Source: Mytilus edulis (taxonomy: Eukaryota > Mollusca > Bivalvia > Mytilida > Mytilidae). From it: a stretch of DNA of 64,000 nucleotides. The notes under the pieces are model-generated. The model had not been told where the DNA came from. It ran no database searches and saw only the letters and a program-made list of their open reading frames with translations. This document shows positions 34,670 through 47,600 of the stretch, one piece after another. A program made the translations under genes and the position numbers. Position 1 is the stretch's first letter. Each line of letters starts with the position of its first letter. The DNA lies in the NCBI RefSeq assembly GCF_963676685.1, contig NC_092354.1, positions 74,413,335 through 74,477,334 on the forward strand, given 5' to 3'.

Positions 34670-35802
34670 AAGTTTCTGATGTAGCTTAATTATCTATAAC
34701 AAAATTCAACATGATTCTTAATTAAAATAATTGTAACATCTTTACAATGTAATAAGAAAGCCGATCTGTCTTGTAAAAGTGGTTTTTCTGCACACTATTC
34801 ACCAAAGATTCTTAAAAATTAAAGTGTAATTCTCATTAAACATGTTAAAAGTTTGCTCTTTGCTCAGAAATCAAAAAAATATGTAATCAAATATCTAATA
34901 AATTTATTTATTTGTGAGATTGTAAATTTAAAATAGATATCATTACTGATTTTCATTCCATTAAAAAACAGTCTTACAGTTACTGAAAAAATATGTCAGG
35001 AGTGTAACAAAAGGATAAAAAACACATGTTTGTATTTTTTAAATGAAGAAAACTTAGAATTGACTGAAGCAATTGTTGTGAAATTTTCAGAGGATGTTAT
35101 TAGATCATATATGTTTGCTTCCTTATACTTTTTATATAAAATTAAAGCTTTTGCAAAGAGATATAAAAACTTTTGAAATAAGATATTAAAGAATACACTA
35201 AAAATTAGTAAAATTTACATATTTAAAAAAAAAAACTGTTTATAAGTAAAAAAAAATTGCAGGAAAATCATTTAGTACCTTTGTTGCAACAAACAAAAAA
35301 ATTACATTGATATTTATATTCTTATTTATGTTTGTCAGTTGATACTATTATTTTGTTGTTTCCTTTGAAAAGTGGATGAATTCTTATGAGTAAAATGTTG
35401 TTAAAATTTTTGTTTTTATTATTTTGCATTAACCCTTGGTAGTTTTGTAAACTTGAATGTCTCTGGATTAAAGAAAAATGATAGAAAAAAGATTAGCAAT
35501 GACTTAATTTTTTACCATGTTTGTCACACTTTGGCATCATTTTTTTTTTAAATAGCCAATATATATATATTGTTTTCGTCCTGAACATCATGAACATACT
35601 TGTAATACTAATTGAGCAAAATAATAATATTGTAAGTACTTCATAAACTATATTATTATTATTATGCATGTAACGATGACTCTCAGGAGGACAAGTTTAA
35701 ACTAATACATGTAATATTGGGATTATTCTTTTGAATTAAAGATCATTTATCATGTTTATTTCTTCGTTCATTTTTCTAATGTGCTTTGTTTATGTGTCTT
35801 TT

Positions 35803-36175
35803 TAACTCACCTGGCCCAATTAGCCAAGCGAGCTTTTCTTAGTAGTCCTTAAACTTTGCAAAAATCTTCTCCTCTGAAACTACTGAGACAAATTTAACCA
35901 AACTTGGCGACAATCATCATAAGGGTAATATCTAGTTTCAAAAATGTGTTCGCTGACTCTGCTTGCCAACCAACATGTCAGACTTGGCTTAAAATATAAC
36001 ATGGGGAAAATGCAGTTTTGGTGGAAGAAGACTTCAAGTCTGAGCTAACCTGGGAAAAATCCTTAGATGCATGATTTAACATCTGAAAATTGGTGGCATT
36101 GTAAAAAAAAATTACTTAAACAAGTGAATTTTCGAGAAAATTAAGGGGAGATTATTCAAACATTATGATTTACTT
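35803..36175 (+). repeat. Degenerate copy of the 500-bp repeat
   Basis: ACTCACCTGGCCCAATTAGC, AAATCTTCTCCTCTGAAACT and ATATCTAGTTTCAAAAATGT show the same order as the units at 36.2 kb but with many substitutions. It is an older, separate insertion directly next to the array. Confidence 0.75.
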
Positions 36176-36190
36176 ATATAATTTTTTTTT

Positions 36191-39014
36191 AGCTCACCTG
36201 GCCCGAAGGGCCAAGTGAGCTATTCCCATCACTTTGCGTCCGGCGTCCGTCGTCGTCGTCCGTCGTCGTCCGTCGTCCGTCGTCCGTCGTCGTTAACTTT
36301 TACAAAAATCTTCTCCTCTGAAACTACTGGGCCAAATCAAACCAAACTTGGCCACAATCATCATTGGGGTATCTAGTTTAAAAAATGTGTGGCGTGACCC
36401 GGTCAACCAACCAAGATGGCCGCCACGGCTAAAAATAGAACATAGGGGTAAAATGCAGTTTTTGGCTTATAACTCAAAAACCAAAGCATTTAGAGCAAAT
36501 CTGACATGGGGTAAAAATGTTTATCAGGTCAAGATCTATCTGCCCTGAAATTTTCAGATGAATCGGTCAATCGGTTGTTGGGTTACTGCCCCTGAATTGG
36601 TAATTTTGAGGAAATTTTGCTGTTTTTGGTTATTATCTTGAATATTATTATAGATAGAGATAAACTGTAAACAACAATAATGTTCAGCAAAGTAAGATCT
36701 ACAAATAAGTCAACATGACCAAAATGGTCAGTTGACCTGTTTAGGAGTTATTGCCCTTTATAGTCAATTTTTAACCATTTTTCGTAAATTAAAGTAATCT
36801 TTTACAAAAATCTTCTCCTCTGAAACTACTGGGCCAAATTAATCCAAACTTGCCCACAATCATCTTTGGGGTATCTAGTTTAAAAAATGTGTGGCGTGAC
36901 CTGGTCAACCAACCAAGATGGCCGCCACGGCTAAAAATAGAACATAGGGGTAAAATGCAGTTTTTGGCTTATAACTCAAAAACCAAAGCATTTTGAGGAA
37001 ATCTGACATGGGATAAAAATCTTTATTAGGTCAAGATCTATCTGCCCTGAAATTTTCAGATGAATCGGTCAATCGGTTGTTGGGTTACTGCCCCTGAATT
37101 GGTAATTTTGAGGAAATTTTGCTGTTTTTGGTTATTATCTTGAATATTGTTATAGATAGAGATAAACTGTAAACAACAATAATGTTCAGCAAAGTAAGAT
37201 CTACAAATAAGTCAACATGACCAAAATGGTCAGTTGACCTGTTTAGGAGTTATTGCCCTTTATAGTCAATTTTTAACCATTTTTCGTAAATTAAAGTAAT
37301 CTTTTACAAAAATCTTCTCCTCTGAAACTACTGGGCCAAATTAATCCAAACTTGCCCACAATCATCTTTGGGGTATCTAGTTTAAAAAATGTGTGGCGTG
37401 ACCTGGTCAACCAACCAAGATGGCCGCCACGGCTAAAAATAGAACATAGGGGTAAAATGCAGTTTTTGGCTTACAACTCAAAAACCAAAGCATTTTGAGG
37501 AAATCTGACATGGGATAAAAATCTTTATTAGGTCATGATCTATCTGCCCTGAAATTTTCAGATGAATCGGTCAATCGGTTGTTGGGTTGCTGCCCCTGAA
37601 TTGGTAATTTTGAGGAAATTTTGCTGTTTTTGGTTATTATCTTGAATATTATTATAGATAGAGATAAACTGTAAAAAGCAATAATGTTCAGCACAGTAAG
37701 ATCTACAAATAAGTCAACATGACCAAAATGGTCAGTTGACCCGTGTAGGAGTTATTGCCCTTTATAGTCAATTTTTAACCATTTTTTGTAAATTAAAGTA
37801 ATCTTTTACAAAAATCTTCTCCTCTGAAACTACTGGGCCAAATTAATCCACACTTGGCCACAATCATCTTTGGGGTATCTAGTTTAAAAAATGTGTGGCG
37901 TGACCTGGTCAACCAACTAAGATGGCCGCCACAGCTAAAAATAGAACATAGGGGTAAAATGCAGTTTTTGGCTTATAACTATGAAACCAAAGCATTTAGA
38001 GCAAATCTGACAAGAAGTTAAATTGTTAATCAAGTCAATATCTATCTGCCCTGAAATTTTCAGTTGAATCAGTCAACCCGTTGTTGGGTTGCTGCCCCTG
38101 AATTGGTAATTTTGAGGAAATTTTGCTGTTTTTGGTTATTATCTTGAATATTATTATAGATAGAGATAAACTGTAAACAGCAATAATGTTCATCAAAGTA
38201 AGATCTACAAAAAGGTCAACATGACGAAAATGGTCAGTTGACCCGTTTAGGAGTTATTGCCCTTTATAGTAAATTTTTAACCATTTTTCGTAAATTAAAG
38301 TAATCTTTTACAAAAATCTTCTCTTCTGAAACTACTGGGCCAAACTAATCCAAACTTGGCCACAATCATCTTTGGGGTATCTAGTTTAAAAAATGTGTGG
38401 CATGACTTGGTCAACCAACTAAGATGGCCGCCACAGCTAAAAATAAAACATAGGGGTAAAATGCAGTTTTTGGCTTATAACTATGAAACCAAAGCATTTA
38501 GAGCAAATCTGACAAGAAGTTAATTTGTTAATCAAGTCAATATCTATCTGCCCTGAATTTTTCAGATGAATTGGACAACTGGTTGTTGGGTTGCTGCCCT
38601 CCAAATGGTAATTTTTAAAGAAATTTTGCCGTTTTTGGTTATCTTGAATACTATTATAGATAGCGATAAACTGTAAACAGCAATAATGTTCAGCAAAGTA
38701 AGATCTACAAATAAGTCAACATGACCTTAATGGTCAATTGACCCCTTAAGGAGTTATTGCCCTTTATAGTCAATTTTTAACAATTTTCATTAATTTGGTA
38801 AATTTATGTAAATTTTTACCAAATATAGTTCTCTGTTACTAATGGGCAAAGTTCATTATAGATAATATTGTAAGAAGCAAAATCGTTCAGAAAGTAAGAA
38901 CTTCAAACACATCACCATCACCAAAATACAATTTTGTCATGAATCCATTTGTGTCCTTTGTTTAATATGCACATAGACCAAGGTGAGCGACACAGGCTCT
39001 TTAGAGCCTCTAGT
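36191..39014 (+). repeat. Array 1 of the AGCTCACCTGGCCC repeat, about five 500-bp units
   Basis: It begins with a hairpin, AGCTCACCTGGCCCGAAGGG then CCAAGTGAGC, and a (CGTCGTC)n-rich stretch. About five tandem units follow, each with AAATCTTCTCCTCTGAAACT, CAACCAAGATGGCCGCCACG and GTTGACC(T/C)GTTTAGGAGT. It ends AAGGTGAGCGACACAGGCTC, TTTAGAGCCTCTAGTT. The first and last words (AGCTCACCT, AGGTGAGC) are inverted, as in a bounded mobile unit. A second array with the same ends follows at 39334. Confidence 0.88.
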
Positions 39015-39333
39015 TTTTAATTCTAGAAGTAAATTTAAATACTTGTACAAGTAGTACCCCTGACTGAATGTACTCCCCAAGCCCTTAAATCATGGCAGAC
39101 ACAGTGACACAGTCCTACAAAAAAAAATGTATAATTTCAGAGGGTGATCCTATCTGACAGCATGATTAGTCTTGCACTATACTTACACCATTTATATATT
39201 AACAGAAAAAGATATACTCCGAGTAATTAAATGATTTATCCAATTATTACAGTCACCGGCATGGCTACATGTTGTATCTAATTATTAAGATATAAATTAT
39301 AATTGTTATTTTTTTTACAACACTTGTATTTTT

Positions 39334-41336
39334 AGCTCACCTGGCCCGAAGGGCCAAGTGAGCTTTTCTCATCACTTGGCGTCCGTCGTCGTCCGTCGTC
39401 GTCGTCCGTCGTCATTAACTTTTACAAAAATCTTCTCCTCTGAAACTACTGGGCCAAATCAAACCAAACTTGGCCACAATCATCATTGGGGTATCTAGTT
39501 TAAAAAATGTGTGGCGTGACCCGGTCAACCAACCAAGATGGCCGCCACGGCTAAAAATAGAACATAGGGGTAAAATGCAGTTTTTGGCTTATAACTCAAA
39601 AACCAAAGCATTTAGAGCAAATCTGACATGGGGTAAAAATGTTTATCAGGTCAAGATCTATCTGCCCTGAAATTTTCAGATGAATCGGTCAATCGGTTGT
39701 TGGGTTGCTGCCCCTGAATTGGTAATTTTGAGGAAATTTTGCTGTTTTTGGTTATTATCTTGAATATTATTATAGATAGAGATAAACTGTAAACAGCAAT
39801 AATGTTCAGCAAAGTGAGATCTACAAATAAGTCAACATGACCAAAATGGTCAGTTGACCCGTTTAGGAGTTATTGCCCTTTATAGTCAATTTTTAACCAT
39901 TTTTCGTAAATTAAAGTAATCTTTTAGAAAAATCTTCTTCTCTGAAACTACGGGGCCAAATTAATCCAAACTTGGCCACAATCATCTTTGGGGTATCTAG
40001 TTTAAAAAATGTGTGGCGTGACCTGGTCAACCAACCAAGATGGCCACCACGGCTAAAAATAGAACAAAGGGGTAAAATGCAGTTTTTGGCTTATAACTCA
40101 AAAACCAAAGCATTTTGAGGAAATCTGACGGGATAAAAATGTTTATCAGGTCAAGATCTATCTGCCCTGAAATTTTCAGATGAATCAGTCAATCGGTTGT
40201 TGGGTTGCTGCCCCTGAATTGGTAATTTTGAGGAAATTTTGCTGTTTTTGGTTATTATCTTGAATATTATTATAGATAGAGATAAACTGTAAACAGCAAT
40301 AATGTTCAGCAAAGTAAGATCTACAAATAAGTCAACATGACCAAAATGGTCATTTGACCCGTTTAGGAGTTATTGCCCTTTATAGTCAATTTTAACCATT
40401 TTTCATAAATTAAATTAATCTTTTACAAAAATCTTCTCCTCTGAAACTACTGGGCCAAATTAATCCAAACTTGGCCACAATCATCTTTGGGGTATCTAGT
40501 TTAAAAAATGTGTGGCGTGACCTGGTCAACCAACCAAGATGGCCGCCACGGCTAAAAATAGAACAAAGGGGTAAAATGCAGTTGACCCCTTTAGGAGTTA
40601 TTGCCCTTTATAGTCAATTTTTAACCATTTTTCATAAATCTAAGTAATCTTTTACAAAATCTCCACTGAAACTACTAGGCCACAATCATCTTTGGGGTAT
40701 CTAGTTTGAAAAATGTGTCCGGTGACCTGGCCATTCAACCAAGATGGCCGCCACGGCTAAAAATAGAACATAGGGGTAAAATGCAGTTTTTGGCTTATAA
40801 CTATGAATTCAAAGCATCTAGAGCAAATCTGACAAGAAGTTAAATTGTTAATCAAGTCAATATCTATCTGCCCTGAATTTTTCAGATGAATTGGACAACT
40901 GGTTGTTGGGTTGCTGCCCTCCAATTGGTAATTTTTAAAGAAATTTTGCCGTTTTTGGTTATCTTGAATACTATTATAGATAGCGATAAACTGTAAACAG
41001 CAATAATGTTCAGCAAAGTAAGATCTACAAATAAGTCAACATGACCTAAATGGTCAATTGACCCCTTAAGGAGTTATTGCCCTTTATAGTCAATTTTTAA
41101 CAATTTTCATTAATTTGGTAAATATATGTAAATTTTTACCAAATATAGTTCTCTGTTACTAATGGGCAAAGTTCATTATAGATATAATTGTAAGAAGCAA
41201 AATCGTTCAGTAAAGTAAGAACTTCAAACACATCACCATCACCAAAATACAATTTTGTCATGAATCCATTTGTGTCCTTTGTTTAATATGCACATAGACC
41301 AAGGTGAGCGACACAGGCTCTTTAGAGCCTCTAGTT
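39334..41336 (+). repeat. Array 2 of the AGCTCACCTGGCCC repeat, about four units
   Basis: It has the same hairpin start, CGTC-rich stretch, tandem 500-bp units and AAGGTGAGCGACACAGGC end as array 1. The first unit is nearly identical to that of array 1: a 66-codon open frame at 36348-36548 and one at 39470-39670 translate identically. Later units differ, and one is internally deleted near 40580-40640. The array ends 183 bp before the MIC13 exon at 41520. Confidence 0.88.
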
Positions 41337-41519
41337 GTAATTATTTTTTATCCTATCAGCAGATTGGCAGCATGATCAGTCCTCACACTGTATACCATTT
41401 ATATTTTTTTTTGGCCAGAGCACCATTGCATTGATTTGTGTTGATGTGAAGATCGAATATAAAAACATGTTAATATATACATGTAATTTATATAAAATAA
41501 TTTGCTTTTTTTTTTACAG

Positions 41520-41664
41520 AGGAGTGACAAAGCTTGCCATTGGTGGGGCTGCTGTCTATGTAACCGTGGACCAAGGAGTATGGAAAAACTCTCAACAGGC
41601 CAGCAAGGCTGCAGAAAAAGTCAGAAATAATGTGTTATCTGCAACAAATGAATACAGCAAACAG
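41520..41664 (+). CDS. MIC13: MIC13 exon 2: membrane segment
   Basis: The acceptor TTTTTTTTTTACAG is followed by a phase-2 entry (last base of an Arg/Lys-type codon), and the exon ends NEYSKQ before GTAAAT. It encodes 48 residues including the glycine/alanine-rich hydrophobic stretch. The in-frame ATGs upstream (41431) lie inside the intron and are not the start. Confidence 0.88.
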
Positions 41665-44600
41665 GTAAATGGATTAATTTGTCAAAGACCTTGAAACATA
41701 TTGGCGTCACTTGCTGTTAATTATCCATCTTTTTCACTTTTAGATGCATGATATCTATGCATCATAATACAAAAGGACACAACTCTCATGACTTTACTAT
41801 AAAACACATACATTGTATGAACATTTAACAGAATTATGTTTCATAATTTGATTATTGTATTGGTTTTAAAGAAAAATAGTATCCTGATTTCCATTGAATT
41901 TTTTATTGAACATACTTGATTTGCATAGGATTTTTTCAATAAAAAATAATTCATCGGGTTTAAAGTATTTAGTGCATTTCAAAAAGGAATGTTTCATCAA
42001 TGAAATTCCACTCAGATATTCTTATGAATATCCTTTTGTATATCGTGGTATATTAGATACAAATTTTATTAAGTCTGATACAGATTTTTTTTTATAGACA
42101 AGACTTTTCAACTGAGGCACTATACAAGCGTCTAAAGGCGTCATTATGGAGTTACATTAGTTAAGAGGGTTTCAAAAAGCGTCATTATGAAGGAAAGGGT
42201 TAAATACAATAGTAACTCGATTAATTCAGTTGTTTTTTTCCGCTGATCTACGATTACTGCATTAACGCCTGAATGCATAGACAATAAAAAATCTTCAATC
42301 AACCATTCAGAATTATCTTCGGATTTACCCATCTCGATAAATTAAGCTGATTGCTGATTGGTTACCTCTTCTACAAAGCACCAATCAAAATCCAGGATTC
42401 GTGAAGAGTTTTATCCTGTTAGGAATTCAGGCCTTCACAAATAGGAGAGATCGATTATGGGGAGGGACTGAATTATTCGGGTTAATAAAATAAAAGAACA
42501 TGAACATGATGAAGAATACCTTCACAAATTTGAAATAAAATTGATAAATCAACATTTTTACATCTACAAACACATGAAACACAACAATTGGTGTTGTCTT
42601 GACATATTGTTAATGATGTATTGAAATGAATTGGGAATGAGTAGTCATGGTAGTTATAGATATAATCCTTGTATTTACTACTTTTTTGCCATTAAAAGTC
42701 TGTTGTCAATATAAAAAGAAGAATAACTAGTACAAGCATGACAAGAATGCTAATATTATGTTAATTTCTTGTCTGTGCACATTATAGGTATGTCAGTCCT
42801 CAATTTATTTTCGTCTCCGAAATTAACGAAGTTCACATGTAGTGTTGCAGGGGCGGATCCAGGATTTCCATTTAGGGGGGGCGCAAAGATTTATTTTCGC
42901 GGAGCGGAGCGAGGCGAAAAATTTTTAGAGGTTTTTTTTTAGGTGAAACTATCATGACTATTGAAATATTCTTCTAAAGGGGCGAAATGTAGATATCTCG
43001 AACTATTGTGTGGTAAAGTTAGCGAGAAATTAAAGTTTCAAGCTGAAACCGCCTTAATCCACACCTGACAACAATCTACAGATAGACGGGCGGAAAGACG
43101 GACGCAAAGTGAGACGAGACAGATCACATTTGCTCACCTGACCAATATAATTTTCAAACGAAAATTTCTACTTTTACCAGCGATTTTTAATTGTCCTTTC
43201 ATACTATCTGTTTTTTACTTTTATGATTTTCGGAGGTCGTGCCAGACTTCACTGTGTTCGCCATAAACAACTAAAACCAGAATGAGATGCATTTTGTTCG
43301 CCACAAACAACTAAAACCAGAATGAGATGCATTTACGCAGTTATATTTATTTTCTTGGGATCCCAAGCATACAGTAATACGGTACAGAATTCGGCTAAAT
43401 ATTTAGTTTGCAAGTGAGAAATAAATATAGACACAGAGAAACAAATTAATAAACTAACCTTTCGCTTGAAACAGTATTTCTATCTTTCATTACGCCGGAA
43501 TATTATAAAAGAATCTCACTTTTTCTTGACCGTGTCACACAGGCACTAGTTTCTATCCATACGAAGGTCGACTATCCATTATTTATATGGATAGTCGACC
43601 TTCGTATGGATAGAAACAAGTGCCTGTGCCGTGTCATGATGAAATTGTGAAAGTGAGTAAGGGATGTTTTGGAACTTCGATTATCAAACAAATTGATTAT
43701 AAAAACCGCAAATACAATGTAACATTTGTTTTTACTTTAACTGCTAAAAACCTATTATATTTTGTCATCAAACGCAGCTCCGCGTTTGACACCTTCCTTT
43801 GAAGTTATTTATAGAACTTTAATAAAGCGTAGGTCAGTTGATTAGTAATAACGTTGATTCTGTTAAACTGACTGTTTTATATACTTTGAATGTTAAAAAA
43901 GATTGAATGGTCTCTTCTGATACTTAAATATGTTGAAGTCAACCCATGCTTTGCAAATTTTAGGGGGGGCGCACGCCCGCCACGCCCCCACCTAAATCCG
44001 CCCCTGTGTTGTACTATGAAGTTGTAGTCTGACACTTTATCAGTTGACCTTTTTAAAAATGTATGCCAATTTTACCATTTGCACCCTATTTATACCATGC
44101 ATGTTCAATAAGCATCCAAAGAAAATGGGATGTTTGGAAATTACTGTAAATTCAGAAATTATTGTGATAGATATCGGAAGATGTGGTGTGAGTGCCAATT
44201 AGACAACTCTCCATCCAAATAACAATTTAAAAAAGTAAACCATTATAGGTCAATGTATGACCTTCAACACGAAGCCTTGTGATTTTTTTATTATTACGAA
44301 AAATGCAACATGGCTCTCAGTTATAATCGCAATAATTAAATGATTAAACTCGCATTTTATTTTTCATGCCCCACCTACGATAGTAGAGGGGCATTATGTT
44401 TTCTGGTCTGTGCCTCCATTCGTCCGTCCGTCCGTCTATCTGTGCCTCCGTTCGTCCGTCCAGTTAAAGATTTTGGTCGAGGTAGTTTTTGATGAAGCTG
44501 AAGTCCAATCAACTTGAAACTTAATACACATGTTCCCCATGATATGATCATTCTAATTTTAATGCCAAATTATAGTTTTGACCCCAATTTCATGGTCCAC

Positions 44601-47600
44601 TGAACATAGAAAATGATAGTGCAAAGTTCAGCTTAAAGTTTTTAGTCAAGGTAGTTTTTGATGAAGTTAAAGTTACATCAACTTGAAACTTAGTACACAT
44701 GTTCCCTATGATATGATCTTTCTAATTTTAATTCCAAAGTAAAGTTTTAACCCCAATTTCACGGTCCACTGAACATAGAAAATGATAGTGGGAGTGGGGC
44801 ATCAGTGTACTATGGACACATTCTTGTTTTGATATAAGTTAAACAGGATTTTTCTCAATATTGCAAAAAATTAAAATTGTATTTTAAGTCTAAAATTACA
44901 AAACCGCAATAATATATGCATGTTTTATTTTCTGAAATTCTCAGGTTAAAGTTTTAGTAGGTATTTTAGGATGTAGCTTAGGTGATATCATTTTGAATGT
45001 AATTACACATGTTTATTATTCAGTCAGGGGACTTACTGTTATAAGTGATTTTGAAATCATTTATTTGAGTAGCAAATTCGAGGTTTTGTCACAAATTGGG
45101 ATTTTGTAGTTTTTTCAAAATTTTAAACACATAGGTTTAAATAACATCTTTTAATTAGTAAAATTAAAAAATATGAACTTTTTGCTTCTTTTAAGTAGCA
45201 AGTTTTATGCCTTTGATGCTATCATTTACCTGAAAATTCTATTTTAGTTGAAAAAATGCTATAATAATGGCTATACATAATGAACTGATACTTTCTTAAC
45301 AGATTTTTCACAGCAGTGGGAGTATTTTTCCTGTGAAGTTCAAGGTTTCATCTTTCAGATTATGTAATAAAATTCTACTGTTCGCGATAAAAATTTCACT
45401 GTTTGGGGGTGTTGAAATTAGTGGGGGTTATTAAAAGAATGATACTTAAAGAAGTGATTTTTGGGAAGGAAATTGAGGTATGATACTTACAAATGACTTA
45501 AACAAGTGATTTTTATGTCATTATCCTAGATTCAGTACAAGGTCATCACCTGAAATGACCTGGTCATCCTAGACAACACAGATGTTGGTTCTGATAAGTT
45601 TAGAAACATAATTAGTCCCTGGATCATTAGCATTCTATATTTAAAGCTACACTAATATTAAATCACTTCTTCTAGTGATTAATTTGTACTACTTAAATAG
45701 GTGATTATTAAAGAAAGACAACTCTAACTTCCAACCTTTATGGAAATAATGTTACTTGAATCAGTGATTTAGAAAATCACTTGTTTAAGTAAGTCCCCTG
45801 ACTGTTATTAGGTTAACCTTTGTATATTACCCAAATTAAAATTTTATTATGATTTGATGGTTCAATAAACATGGAAACGAAACATTTGAAAAAAGTGGAT
45901 CATTATTATACAAACTGTTATATTCTACAAAACATATTCTTTTTTCAGCAAGTCAACATGGTCACAGTCTGCACCAAAAACTTTTTCAACTACTAGTCCG
46001 AAGACCAATATTATGACATTTTTCTTATTAGGTCAAACAAAATTTTGCAAAAACTTACAAGTCCGAATGAAATTTTACTAGTCTGGGGCATCGGACTAGT
46101 GGCTAACCGTGCAGACTGTGGTCAGAGTTAGATTTAGTGTATTGATTCTTCAGAATTTTGTTTTTTCAGTATCACTGCCGGTACCACATGTGAAGCAGAA
46201 TCTAAGACGCTGATTTCCTCTTAATGAGAATTTGATGCGTAATTAATATTTTTAATCATGGTTTCATTTTTTTTACAGATTGTGACAACTGTCAAGAAAG
46301 GTATAAACGAAGATATACCAAAGTCATGGAATTCAGGTATATTGTCAACATGATCAATTATTGCTATTTTCGAAATTTTCCTTTGAACTTACTGAATGAT
46401 AATTTTCTTTCTCAGCAATTTTTAGCACAGTCGAGTGATATGAAAAATTTTCTTTAGAAACTAAGGAAGAAAGTGCATTGTCAATGAAATTAACAAAGCT
46501 TTATAGGTAAAATAGCGTTCAACAGATTATCATTGTTCATCCCAACTTGATTGCTTTTCTCACTTTCGCTGTCATGGCTGTACCGGTTCAAGCAAGAAAA
46601 TTAATCTCGTCGAGATGACTTATGATAATCTATAAAAAGCAAGTTGTAACTTTTAAGTACTGTAAATTCAGAAAATATTGCGTTCATTTTTTATTGTGAT
46701 TTTGTCATTTTAGACTTAATTGCAATTTTTAATTTTTACGATTTTGAGAAAAATCTTGTTTAATTCATATATAAAATATTTCATAAAGCGAGTCTGGAAA
46801 ATAGAGTCTCTAAAATATATCAAGGCCACGCCATGTAGTTGATTGATTTATTATTGGTGTTTTAATTTTATGCTATTTTCAGCACTCTTAGATATTTCAT
46901 GACAGCCAGTAAGGCAGTTATATTTGGTTAAGAAAAAACAAAGCCAGGGTCCCAAGAAAGAACCAATGATCTATCTCAGTCAATTAAGAGTATAAATTAA
47001 CCTGGCCACAAGCAATATTAAAACTCACAGCCTCAGTGCTGGGTGGCCATCTAGAGATCAGAGCAGATCAAATCTAACAAACATACACCAATGTTTATAC
47101 ACAAATTTCATCTCTGAAACTTCTGTGTTTAACATTATCAAACTTCCTTGAATTTTCCATGGGACATCTAGTTTAAACATTTTGTCAAGGGATTTGATCC
47201 ATTAACAAATGTGAACACTACTGCTAAAAATAGAACAGAGAACAGGCATAAAATTAAAGGTTATTAAAGTGTGAGGTTATGGTTGTTTTCCTTGTAGTAG
47301 GATTCATGTTAACTTGAAACTTAGTACACATGTATGCTCTTTATGGTGTGAATGTTTACAAATATTTCTCAATTCACAGTTTTAAAGTTCGATGATTCAT
47401 AGAACATGGCGATGTGATTATGCAAGAGGAAAGTTAAAATACCATATAAACTCATAAATTGAAAATAAACAGATAACATCATGACTAATACACAAAACAC
47501 ATCATAGAAAAACTAAAGACTAAGCAAAACAAACCCCACCTAAAACTGGGGGTAATCCCAGGTGCTCCAGAAGGAAAGGCAGATCCTGCTCCATATGTGG

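Larger units (their letters stand above)
31060..35800. other. Long non-coding stretch
   Basis: No gene was recognised. It holds a (T/A)-rich background, a short hairpin at 33271-33333, a CGGGAACTCGTGATTTCGTG-type degenerate repeat at 33580-33690, an (ACA)n microsatellite at 34381-34411 and a symmetrical GTCAGGAGTGTAACA pair at 34626-34669. The missing first exon of MIC13 could lie here, but it is too short to identify by eye. Confidence 0.45.
41665..46278 (+). other. MIC13 intron 2 with four mobile units
   Basis: It is 4.6 kb and contains the element at 42848-44006 (with a nested hairpin), the repeat at 44364-44828, the hAT-like element at 45021-45804 and the inverted-repeat unit at 45960-46123. 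No nested gene was recognised. Confidence 0.75.

Noticed and set aside
36348..36548. 66-codon frame, identical to one at 39470-39670
   Set aside because: Identical because both lie in the leading unit of the same repeat arrays. It is not a duplicated gene.
41431..41519. In-frame ATG upstream of MIC13 exon 2 as the start codon
   Set aside because: The sequence between is intronic, with a long pyrimidine tract and ACAG acceptor directly before the conserved residues.
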